Shown: in pieces, positions 1 through 4,526 of the stretch
Layout of the letters: every line of letters begins with the position of its first letter
Numbering within the stretch: position 1 is the stretch's first letter
Assembly (NCBI GenBank): GCA_903918705.1
Contig: CAIXFP010000839.1
Span: 1-6,474, forward strand
Direction of reading: 5' to 3'
From: an uncultured Pseudomonadota bacterium
GTDB taxonomy: Bacteria > Pseudomonadota > Gammaproteobacteria > Burkholderiales > Thiobacillaceae
DNA: 6,474 bases
Notes under the pieces: model-generated
Databases searched by the model: none
What the model was told of the DNA's origin: nothing
Seen by the model: only the letters and a program-made list of their open reading frames with translations
Position numbers and translations under genes: made by a program

Positions 1-519
1 CATGGTTTCCACCAGGCCCATGGCGATCTTGCTGGTGGAGACCGTGTTGTCGACGAAGGATTCCATGGTCTTCGAGGTGTCCATGACGAAATCGGCAAAG
101 CTCACCGACTCCCCGTCGAAACCCACCTCGGTCATGCCGCTGACGATGGATAGGGCCAGTTCCCGCTGGGCCTGGACGTGCCTGTTCATGGTATTGAAGC
201 TGGCGATCAGCTTGTCGATGGCTTCCTGCAGCAGGGACTTGACCTTGTCCAGTTCGACACGGCTGGCGCCGGCCTGCACCTTGCTGGCCTCGCCCAGATC
301 ATCGATCAGGTGGCCCAGGTCGGAGCGGTAGTGGGCCAGGGGGTCGCTGCATTGCTCCGGCTGGCGCTGCATCACGCCGAAGCGGGCAGCGACGAACCAG
401 ACCAGGGCGGCGACGAAAAACACCATCCCCACCCGCCAGATGGGATCCGCAAACCACGCGACCAAGGCCACCAGCAGGGCTACCAGGGCAATCAACGCGG
501 CGTACTTTCTCGAGGTCAA
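1..519 (-). CDS. Methyl-accepting chemotaxis protein, N-terminal part (runs off the left edge)
   Basis: This is a membrane chemoreceptor that would signal to the CheA/CheW kinase complex. The 173 visible codons begin with two hydrophobic helices (about residues 6-23 and 30-47) separated by only a few residues, so there is almost no periplasmic sensor domain. A helical cytoplasmic region follows (about 60-173), rich in Glu/Lys/Gln, with the segment DTSKTMESFVDNTV (147-160) and TSKIAMGLVETM (162-173), which resembles the region just ahead of the receptor signalling tip in betaproteobacterial receptors. The tip itself lies outside the window. The start is TTG at 519-517: AGGGGA sits 5 nt upstream, and an in-frame TAG at 531-529 excludes any earlier start. 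The first in-frame ATG would lie in the second membrane helix. A perfect sigma-28 promoter lies 44 bp upstream, which independently supports a motility/chemotaxis role. The receptor call is by recognition of sequence style, not by a visible signalling domain. Confidence 0.8.
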   Translation of the reverse strand, partial: MTSRKYAALIALVALLVALVAWFADPIWRVGMVFFVAALVWFVAARFGVMQRQPEQCSDPLAHYRSDLGHLIDDLGEASKVQAGASRVELDKVKSLLQEAIDKLIASFNTMNRHVQAQRELALSIVSGMTEVGFDGESVSFADFVMDTSKTMESFVDNTVSTSKIAMGLVETM

Positions 520-524
520 AACCG

Positions 525-530
525 TCCCCT
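525..530 (-). promoter_or_regulatory. Shine-Dalgarno site deciding the TTG start of the chemoreceptor
   Basis: AGGGGA on the minus strand is 5 nt before TTG 519-517. Together with the in-frame stop just upstream it fixes TTG as the start codon. Confidence 0.7.
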
Positions 531-562
531 AAAGGTTGTGGGCACCAAGCCCTTCCCGCCGG

Positions 563-589
563 TTATCGGCAGGGACCGCTAAAACTTTA
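563..589 (-). promoter_or_regulatory. Sigma-28 (FliA) flagellar-class promoter for the chemoreceptor gene
   Basis: On the minus strand the sequence reads TAAAGTTT (589-582), an 11-nt spacer (581-571), then GCCGATAA (570-563). This equals the textbook FliA consensus TAAAGTTT-N11-GCCGATAA at all 16 specified positions with the exact spacer. Transcription should begin near 556-555, giving a leader of roughly 35 nt to the TTG at 519. FliA promoters drive late flagellar, motility and chemotaxis genes, which matches the downstream receptor. The site is read directly from the sequence; use by FliA in this organism is inferred. Confidence 0.93.
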
Positions 590-611
590 GGGGTAGGCGA
601 GACAAGAAATC

Positions 612-628
612 AGCCGGTTTTTCCGGCT
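612..628 (-). terminator. Probable intrinsic terminator after the tautomerase gene
   Basis: Six-base inverted repeat AGCCGG / CCGGCT with a five-A loop, beginning 9 nt after the tautomerase stop codon. On the minus strand it is followed by GATTTCTTGT, an imperfect U-rich tail. Position right after the stop and before an independent promoter fits a terminator, but the stem is short and the tail weak. Confidence 0.5.
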
Positions 629-637
629 TTGCGGGCC

Positions 638-826
638 TCAGTCCACTTCGTCCAGCAACTGGCCGGCGATGGCCCAGTTCGCGTCGGGGAGTTCCTCGAA
701 CGCGATATAGGTATAACGCCGCGGCTTGTCGGCATGGCGCTCCAGGGTGTCGGTGATTTCCTTGGCGATATTTTTCTTTTGTTCCCGGCTCAGGGTGCCG
801 GCGAGTTTGATGGTGACGACGGGCAT
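638..826 (-). CDS. Small 4-oxalocrotonate tautomerase-family protein (62 aa)
   Basis: A 62-residue protein of the size of 4-oxalocrotonate tautomerase subunits, which assemble as hexamers and use the N-terminal proline, exposed after Met removal, as general base in keto-enol tautomerisation. Here Pro follows the initiator Met (MPVVTIKLAG), then the EQKKNIAKEIT helix and a YTYIAFEEL strand and NWAIAGQLL turn typical of the family. Compared with Pseudomonas 4-OT, the place of Arg11 seems to be taken by Leu, while Arg36/Arg37 lie near the second active-site arginine, so the substrate may differ from 4-oxalocrotonate. The ATG at 826 has a strong AGGAGG site 7 nt upstream that lies inside the last codons of the glycosylase gene, whose stop is only 3 nt upstream. 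The two genes are therefore almost certainly cotranscribed and possibly translationally coupled. Family is clear; substrate is unknown. Confidence 0.88.
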   Translation of the reverse strand: MPVVTIKLAGTLSREQKKNIAKEITDTLERHADKPRRYTYIAFEELPDANWAIAGQLLDEVD

Positions 827-829
827 GGG

Positions 830-1612
830 TCATTCCTCCTGGATGCGTTGAAACACCGCGCGGAACATTTCCGGGGTGAGGCGGCGGGTCTGGGTGTTGT
901 AGCGGGAGCAGTGGTAGCTGTCGTACAACCTTCTAGCCCCTCCCCCCCCGGGGGGGGAGGGGAGCAAGTGCAGCGCGCCGTGGGCGAACGGGTGGTCGCC
1001 CTGCTTCAGTCCTAAGGCTAGCAGCACCGCCTTGTGGGCCACCAGGCCGAGGGCCAGCACGGCGGTGGTGGCGGGCAGGGCGGCGAGTTCTTCCTTCAGG
1101 TAGCGGTTGCAGCGCCTGATTTCGTCGGTTTCCGGTTTGTTTTCCGGCGGCACGCATTTCACCGCGTTGCTGATGCGGCAGCCGCTCAGCACCAGTCCGT
1201 CGTCGGCCGCCACGGACACCGGGCGGCTGGCATAACCGAAGGCGTGCAGGGTTTCGTAGAGCAGGACGCCGGCATGGTCGCCGGTAAAGGGCCGCCCGCT
1301 GCGGTTGGCGCCATGCAGCCCGGGGGCGAGGCCGACGATGAGCAGGCGCGGGTTTTCGTCGCCGAAGGCCGGCACCGGATGGCAAAAGTAGCCGGGATGG
1401 CGCAATCGGGATGTCGCGAGGAATTCGGCGAGGCGAGGGCAGGCAGTGCAATCCTCAATGTTGAATTTTGAATTTTGAATTTTGAATTCCCTCTTGCCTT
1501 GCGTGATGCTCAGTGCAACTGCGCCGGGGTGCCCTGCATTTCTTCCGGCAGTTCGGCGTGGACACTTTCGCCGTCGGGGTTGGGGAATAGCGGGGCGCCG
1601 CAGTCGTCGCAA
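830..1612 (-). CDS. Family 5 (UdgB-type) uracil-DNA glycosylase, 4Fe-4S; start uncertain
   Basis: This enzyme excises uracil and other deaminated bases from DNA. Numbering from the TTG at 1612: Cys55-x2-Cys58 followed by PRL, then PVPAFGD (79-85), motif A GLAPGLHGANRSGRPFTGD (94-112), KC153VPPENKP, C168NRYL, and the active-site motif SYHCSRYNTQTRRLT (232-246). The four cysteines match the family's Fe-S ligands, and GLAPG without a polar catalytic residue is the family 5 hallmark. The outer bound given is the only ATG/GTG/TTG start that keeps the first Cys pair. It lies 103 nt inside the preceding gene, has a poor ribosome site, and adds about 44 Arg/Pro-rich residues unlike the family. An ATT at 1480-1478 with AGAGGG 8 nt upstream would give 216 residues, a normal size. 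Residues 43-50 come from a 7-bp repeat, and SPPGGGG (219-225) comes from a C/G palindrome. Family call is firm; the start is not. Confidence 0.87.
   Translation of the reverse strand: MRRLRRPAIPQPRRRKCPRRTAGRNAGHPGAVALSITQGKREFKIQNSKFNIEDCTACPRLAEFLATSRLRHPGYFCHPVPAFGDENPRLLIVGLAPGLHGANRSGRPFTGDHAGVLLYETLHAFGYASRPVSVAADDGLVLSGCRISNAVKCVPPENKPETDEIRRCNRYLKEELAALPATTAVLALGLVAHKAVLLALGLKQGDHPFAHGALHLLPSPPGGGGARRLYDSYHCSRYNTQTRRLTPEMFRAVFQRIQEE
834..839 (-). promoter_or_regulatory. Shine-Dalgarno site for the tautomerase, inside the end of the glycosylase gene
   Basis: AGGAGG-type site on the minus strand (AGGAGGAATGACCCATG context), overlapping the final Glu codons of the upstream gene. It suggests translational coupling of the two genes. 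Confidence 0.75.
937..962. repeat. 26-bp perfect C/G palindrome with C8/G8 core inside the glycosylase gene
   Basis: CCCCT, then C8 (942-949), then G8 (950-957), then AGGGG: a perfect inverted repeat without loop. It encodes Ser-Pro-Pro-Gly4 in the glycosylase, just before the catalytic SYHCSRYN motif, in a position where I expect family members to have a short turn. It looks like an in-frame insertion of a palindromic repeat similar in composition to the two hairpins at 2713-2735 and 2848-2870. The 8-base runs are candidates for replication slippage. Confidence 0.8.
1456..1490. repeat. 7-bp tandem repeat (AAAATTC on the minus strand) at the DUF2863/glycosylase junction
   Basis: On the minus strand AAAATTC occurs three times in a row, flanked by degenerate copies (a leading GAATTC and a trailing AACATTG), about five units in all. 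It is strikingly AT-rich against GC-rich surroundings. In the glycosylase frame it encodes FKIQNSKF. It begins 19 nt after the DUF2863 stop codon, exactly where the glycosylase start would be expected. I recall similar IQNSKFK-coding heptamer repeats in many bacterial genomes, but cannot check this here. Confidence 0.85.
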
Positions 1613-2670
1613 TATTCCAGGGGCATGCGAGTGTCCAGGATGCGGACTTCACCCAGGCCGGTTTCCTTGAGCAGGGCCTCGATGGTGCCGGCCAGGTCGG
1701 CGGTTTCGTCCTCGCCGCCCAGAAGCGGCCAGGTGACGCCGTGCACCACGTCCTCGGAGTCGAGGCTGGTGAAGCCGATGCGCCACTCCTCCAGCCAGCG
1801 GTCGTAATAGGGCGCGGCGACGGCGCGCAGGCGATTGGCGGGCACGTTGAACAGCGACTTCAAATACTCCACGGCGGCGCGCAGGGCGAACGGGCGGGTC
1901 TCGCGGTCGGCGCGGCGCCAGGCGGAGAAATAGGCGTCGGGCAGCAACAATTCGTAGGCGCAGCCGGTCAGCAGCGGCTGCAGGTTGGCGCCGGCCTGCT
2001 GTTGCCAGGCGGCCAGGGCAGTGTCGCGGTGGCCGTCCGGCTCGTTCCAGCGGAACACCGGGCGGCCGGCGGGCACCTGCACCACGGCGAGGATATAGCG
2101 CACGTCGGAGACGAAGGTCTGGGATTCCGCCAGGGACTCGGGATCGACATGGAGATCCCGGCCGGCTGCGGCGCTCGCCCAGAGTGCGTCGGCGAAGACG
2201 CGGGTGTCGCAATAGCCTTGCGGCAACTGGTCCGGGCTGAACAGGTAGTCGGCGAGCCGCACCTGGGCGTCGGCAGCCAGAATGTGGCCGGAAAGCTGGG
2301 CCCGCAGCCCCTCCACGGTGGCGGGTGGCAGGGCGCGGGCGGGAATGGCGTAGCGCGACCAGGCCAGCACCGGCAGGGCCAGGATCAGGCGATCGGTTTC
2401 GCCGCCGCGGCTGATCTCGCAGGCGGCCTCGATCAGGTCGGCGAGGTCGTCGTAGGCGCGGGAATTGGTGTCGTGGAGTCGGTCCAGGGCCTGGTTGAGG
2501 GCTTCCTCTTCCTCCCCGCGCAGCAGTTTTTCGATCAGCGTGGCCATTTCCGATTCCAGCCAGGCGTCTTCCAGGCGGCTGCCGGAATCGGCCAGGGCCT
2601 GGGCCAGCCAGGCAAGGCGCTCGGCATCGCGGGAAAGGCGGGGGCGGGCGTAGAGACGACGGCGTTTCAT
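1510..2670 (-). CDS. DUF2863-like conserved protein of unknown function (386 aa)
   Basis: A soluble protein without signal peptide or membrane segments. I associate it with DUF2863, a betaproteobacterial family of unknown function, from the opening MKRRRLYARPRLSRDAERL, the helical Glu/Leu-rich N-terminal third (about 15-100), and the C-terminal tail. That tail has a CxxC pair in YCDDCGAPLFPNPDGE (Cys354, Cys357), which could be half of a metal site. The stretch at about 325-365 reads GEDETADLAGTIEALLKETGLGEVRILDTRMPLEYC in two parts, an acidic helix followed by a strand. The start is ATG 2670 with AAGGAA 5-6 nt upstream. It is the first gene of a tight group with the glycosylase and tautomerase; the glycosylase start either overlaps it or lies just after its TGA. 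I see no sequence that defines a reaction. The reading frame is sure; the family label is from memory. Confidence 0.8.
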   Translation of the reverse strand: MKRRRLYARPRLSRDAERLAWLAQALADSGSRLEDAWLESEMATLIEKLLRGEEEEALNQALDRLHDTNSRAYDDLADLIEAACEISRGGETDRLILALPVLAWSRYAIPARALPPATVEGLRAQLSGHILAADAQVRLADYLFSPDQLPQGYCDTRVFADALWASAAAGRDLHVDPESLAESQTFVSDVRYILAVVQVPAGRPVFRWNEPDGHRDTALAAWQQQAGANLQPLLTGCAYELLLPDAYFSAWRRADRETRPFALRAAVEYLKSLFNVPANRLRAVAAPYYDRWLEEWRIGFTSLDSEDVVHGVTWPLLGGEDETADLAGTIEALLKETGLGEVRILDTRMPLEYCDDCGAPLFPNPDGESVHAELPEEMQGTPAQLH

Positions 2671-2675
2671 GGCAA

Positions 2676-2681
2676 TTCCTT
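2676..2681 (-). promoter_or_regulatory. Shine-Dalgarno site of the DUF2863-like gene
   Basis: AAGGAA on the minus strand, 5 nt before ATG 2670-2668; supports this start. Confidence 0.65.
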
Positions 2682-2712
2682 AATATGCGATTGCGAAGCG
2701 AGGCGGTTTTCT

Positions 2713-2735
2713 CCTCTCCCCCACCGGGGGAGAGG
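2713..2735. repeat. Palindromic hairpin repeat, 10-bp stem
   Basis: CCTCTCCCCC (2713-2722), loop ACC, GGGGGAGAGG (2726-2735): a perfect stem. The pyrimidine arm is close to that of the neighbouring hairpin at 2848-2870, suggesting members of one dispersed repeat family. Confidence 0.85.
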
Positions 2736-2847
2736 CCGGGGCAGCCAGAGACTTGGCCGACGTCTTTGGGCGGCCTAGTCGGTTGGCTGGTAGTTCCATC
2801 AGAGAGGGAACCCGCGCCAAATCAGCCATCGCGGCTCCCTCACCCCG

Positions 2848-2870
2848 ACCCTCTCCCAGAGGGAGAGGGT
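2848..2870. repeat. Palindromic hairpin repeat, 10-bp stem, CCCTCTCCC type
   Basis: ACCCTCTCCC (2848-2857), loop AGA, GGGAGAGGGT (2861-2870): a perfect stem preceded by CCCTCACCCCG. I recognise this CCCTCACCCC-GACCCTCTCCC style as a very common dispersed intergenic repeat in proteobacteria (from memory). It starts 45 nt after the nagZ stop on the minus strand. Confidence 0.88.
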
Positions 2871-2872
2871 GC

Positions 2873-2884
2873 AAGTCATGACTT
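2873..2884. repeat. 12-bp perfect palindrome beside the hairpin repeat
   Basis: AAGTCATGACTT, 2 bp from the right edge of the hairpin at 2848-2870. It could be part of the repeat boundary, an insertion target, or chance. No function can be assigned. Confidence 0.5.
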
Positions 2885-2914
2885 CGACATTTAACGGTGA
2901 CATAGCCATGTTTG

Positions 2915-4012
2915 TCAGCCGCGATTTCCGCAGGTGTTGCTGGGGTCCACCAGGATCAGTTCCGCGTCGGCTTCGCCCAGGCCGGCCAGATGGCGCACCG
3001 CCTCGACGTAGCGCGGGCTCATCAGGAGCACGGTGCGGCCGGGCGGGTGCGGGCGGCCGTGCATGCGCGCCAGGCGCACCAGGGAGGTGGCCGGCATCGA
3101 ATACTTCAGCTGGCGCAGGAGGTCGTCGGCCAGATCCGGGCGATTGCACACCAGGACCATGTCGCAGCCGGCGTTCAACGCCGCCTCCGCCCGCTGGGTG
3201 ATGCCGCCGGCCCCGCTCGCCCCTTCCATGGTCAGGTCGTCGCTGAAGATCACCCCCTCGAAAACGTATTGCCGGCGCAGGATCTCGGTCAGCCAGCGAT
3301 GGGAGAAGCCGGCGGGCAGCGGGTCGACATGGGGGTAGACGACGTGGGCCGGCATGATGCCCGCCAGGCCCAGGTCGATCAGGTGGCGGAACGGCTGGAT
3401 GTCGGCGAATTCCAGGTCGGTGATGTGGCGCTCGTCCACCGGCACCGCCAGATGGGAATCCGCGGAGACGAAGCCGTGGCCGGGGAAGTGCTTGCCCACC
3501 GCGCTCATGCCGGCTTCGTTGAGTCCCAGGCTCAAGGCGTGGGCCAGGTCCGCCACCGCGCGCGGGTCGCGGTGGAAGGCGCGGTCGCCAATCACCCCGC
3601 TGTTGCGGTAATCCAGGTCCAGCACCGGGGCGAAGCTGAAATCCACCCCCACCGAGCGGAGTTCCGCCCCCAGCACGTAGCCGGCGTCGCGCGCCAGGCG
3701 GCGGGCGCGCTGCGGGTGGCTATCCCAGGTCTCGCCGATGGCGCGCATCGCCGGGATGGTCGTGAAGCCGGGGCGGAAGCGCTGCACCCGGCCGCCTTCA
3801 TGATCGACACCGATCAGCAGGTGGGGCGAACGTAAAGCATGAATTTCGCGGCACAGGGAGGCGAGCTGTTCCAGGCTCTCGTAATTGCGTTTGAACAGGA
3901 TTACGCCGCCGAGAGACGGATGTTGCAGGCGTTGCCGCTCGCTATCGCTCAGGGTGCAGACGGCAACGTCGGCCATCACCGGGCCGAGGGGAAGATGGTT
4001 GGCGGGAATCAT
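2915..4012 (-). CDS. nagZ: Beta-N-acetylhexosaminidase NagZ (peptidoglycan recycling)
   Basis: A cytoplasmic glycoside hydrolase family 3 enzyme that removes N-acetylglucosamine from 1,6-anhydromuropeptides during cell-wall recycling; its products can influence AmpC beta-lactamase induction in species with AmpR. With Met at 4012 the protein has 365 residues (E. coli NagZ about 341). Key motifs: GPVMADVAV (10-18), GGVILFKRNY (35-44), VDHEGGRVQRFR (69-80), SFAPVLDLDY (126-135), GKHFPGHG (173-180), ADSH (184-187, giving the Asp/His catalytic dyad D185 and H187), and FSDDLTMEGA (256-265) with D258 as the probable nucleophile. ATG 4012 has GGAG 5 nt upstream and is 9 codons before the conserved LGPVM. 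The frame stays open to a TTG at 4126, but those 38 residues show no family similarity. In many betaproteobacteria nagZ follows acpS; here its upstream neighbour is a divergent adhesin. All catalytic motifs are intact. Confidence 0.96.
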   Translation of the reverse strand: MIPANHLPLGPVMADVAVCTLSDSERQRLQHPSLGGVILFKRNYESLEQLASLCREIHALRSPHLLIGVDHEGGRVQRFRPGFTTIPAMRAIGETWDSHPQRARRLARDAGYVLGAELRSVGVDFSFAPVLDLDYRNSGVIGDRAFHRDPRAVADLAHALSLGLNEAGMSAVGKHFPGHGFVSADSHLAVPVDERHITDLEFADIQPFRHLIDLGLAGIMPAHVVYPHVDPLPAGFSHRWLTEILRRQYVFEGVIFSDDLTMEGASGAGGITQRAEAALNAGCDMVLVCNRPDLADDLLRQLKYSMPATSLVRLARMHGRPHPPGRTVLLMSPRYVEAVRHLAGLGEADAELILVDPSNTCGNRG

Positions 4013-4017
4013 TGCAT

Positions 4018-4021
4018 CTCC
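4018..4021 (-). promoter_or_regulatory. Shine-Dalgarno site selecting the nagZ start
   Basis: GGAG on the minus strand, 5 nt before ATG 4012-4010. It supports the short nagZ start over the upstream TTG at 4126. Confidence 0.6.
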
Positions 4022-4121
4022 GAAAGTGACGACGTCGAGCTCGGGTGCGGCCAGGCCGCGAAAGGTGCCATGGCCCGGAGGGGTGGCGTGGGGGGAAGTG
4101 AGGCAAACACCGGTGCATTCT

Positions 4122-4136
4122 TTCAAGGTTCAAGGT
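4122..4136. repeat. Two-copy heptamer repeat TTCAAGG
   Basis: TTCAAGG twice in tandem (4122-4135), plus one further T. It is a 7-bp unit containing TTCAA, like the heptamer at 1456-1490, and sits about 110 bp upstream of nagZ on its strand. Confidence 0.6.
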
Positions 4137-4182
4137 GCGCCACGGTGCCATCGTTCGCGTCCCTCTGCAAACCCGTGATGCG

Positions 4183-4202
4183 GCGCCGCTGATCAGCGGC
4201 GC
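4183..4202. repeat. Perfect 20-bp GC-rich palindrome
   Basis: GCGCCGCTGA followed by its exact reverse complement TCAGCGGCGC. There is no U-tract after it on either strand (AAAAA follows at 4208-4212 on the plus strand), so it is a poor intrinsic terminator. As DNA it could be an operator; as RNA it would form a strong hairpin needing the central bases as loop. Confidence 0.75.
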
Positions 4203-4414
4203 GCAGGAAAAATCCACCGTTAAACTTTATCGGCCCATTTTTGACGAAGGCACGTGGCGGAGTTTGCCAGTACCGCAAGGCTCTTAATGTGTCGCTTGCG
4301 CGGCATGGGACTCGTGACAAGCCGCGACCGCGGCGGTTCATGCGGCGGTCGGGGTCTTCGCCCGTGCCATGGCGCTTGATCGCGAGAGGAGAAAACATAA
4401 CTTCCGTCATTTGT

Positions 4415-4426
4415 AAAGTTAACTTT
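4415..4426. promoter_or_regulatory. AT-rich 12-bp palindrome upstream of the adhesin promoter
   Basis: AAAGTTAACTTT, a perfect inverted repeat 28 bp upstream of the TGnTATAAA element. The placement, around -50 relative to the predicted start, fits an activator or repressor site, but no known regulator is assigned. Confidence 0.4.
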
Positions 4427-4433
4427 TGGGCGG

Positions 4434-4462
4434 TCGTAATCTCTCGAGAATCTTGATATAAA
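4434..4462 (+). promoter_or_regulatory. Candidate sigma-70 extended -10 promoter for the adhesin gene
   Basis: TGATATAAA at 4454-4462 matches the extended -10 pattern TGnTATAAT at all but the last base. A weak -35 (TCGTAA, 4434-4439) lies 17 bp upstream of the hexamer, as is common for extended -10 promoters. The predicted start near 4469 gives a leader of about 58 nt. It lies in the most AT-rich part of the intergenic region. Confidence 0.5.
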
Positions 4463-4471
4463 CATTCCATT

Positions 4472-4493
4472 GATGGGGCAATTCGACCCCGTC
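4472..4493 (+). promoter_or_regulatory. Possible hairpin in the adhesin mRNA leader
   Basis: GATGGGG (4472-4478) can pair with CCCCGTC (4487-4493), with one G-U pair and an 8-nt loop. It lies at the predicted 5' end of the transcript, 24 nt before the ribosome site. It may stabilise the mRNA. It is too small to be a known riboswitch. Confidence 0.35.
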
Positions 4494-4516
4494 GCCGGAT
4501 GTTTCACTATTTCCCT

Positions 4517-4520
4517 GGAG
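4517..4520 (+). promoter_or_regulatory. Shine-Dalgarno site of the adhesin gene
   Basis: GGAG, 6 nt before ATG 4527; decides this start over the ATG two codons later. Confidence 0.65.
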
Positions 4521-4526
4521 CCTGAA

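Larger units (their letters stand above)
2671..2914. other. Intergenic region between nagZ and the DUF2863-like gene
   Basis: This 244-bp gap contains two perfect 10-bp-stem hairpins (2713-2735 and 2848-2870), a 12-bp palindrome (2873-2884) and the DUF2863 ribosome site. I see no gene and no convincing -35/-10 pair. The two hairpins bracket a 112-bp spacer with no recognised content. Neither hairpin has a clear T-run after it on either strand, so they look more like dispersed palindromic repeats than classical terminators, although they may still stabilise or end the nagZ transcript. Confidence 0.7.
4013..4526. other. 514-bp divergent intergenic region between nagZ and the adhesin gene
   Basis: No open frame here looks like a gene: short ones exist on both strands but lack good ribosome sites and recognisable motifs. 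From left to right it holds a two-copy heptamer repeat (4122-4136), a perfect 20-bp GC palindrome (4183-4202), a GC-rich stretch with a 7-bp inverted repeat (4325-4351), then an abruptly AT-rich segment from about 4388 with a 12-bp palindrome, an extended -10 promoter and a leader hairpin serving the rightward gene. I could not find a convincing promoter for nagZ within it. It is long enough to hide a small RNA, but I cannot show one. Confidence 0.7.

Noticed and set aside
2..331. 109-residue plus-strand frame at the left edge
   Set aside because: Antisense of the chemoreceptor, which has its own promoter, ribosome site and membrane helices.
2713..2735. Intrinsic terminator between nagZ and the DUF2863-like gene
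   Set aside because: Strong stem but no T-run after it on either strand; better explained as a dispersed palindromic repeat.
1741..2778. 345-residue plus-strand frame
   Set aside because: Shadow of the DUF2863-like gene; Gly/Gln-rich translation typical of antisense frames in GC-rich DNA.
2711..2870. CRISPR array
   Set aside because: Only two similar hairpins of differing sequence, no regular repeat-spacer units.
2912..3835. 307-residue plus-strand frame
   Set aside because: Antisense shadow of nagZ, whose catalytic motifs are complete on the minus strand.
4013..4126. N-terminal extension of nagZ to the TTG at 4126
   Set aside because: The 38 residues have no family similarity, while ATG 4012 has a ribosome site and correct distance to the conserved LGPVM motif.
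4220..4234. Second sigma-28 promoter on the minus strand (GCCGATAAAGTTT)
   Set aside because: The GCCGATAA element is present, but the sequence at the correct -35 spacing (GTGCCTTC) does not match; the TAAAGTTT here overlaps the -10 on its downstream side.
4241..4456. 71-residue plus-strand frame in the same gap
   Set aside because: TTG start without a clear ribosome site, Arg-rich translation, crosses the promoter region.
4123..4470. 115-residue minus-strand frame between nagZ and the adhesin
   Set aside because: No recognisable motif, no good ribosome site, and it overlaps the promoter and palindromes of the adhesin.
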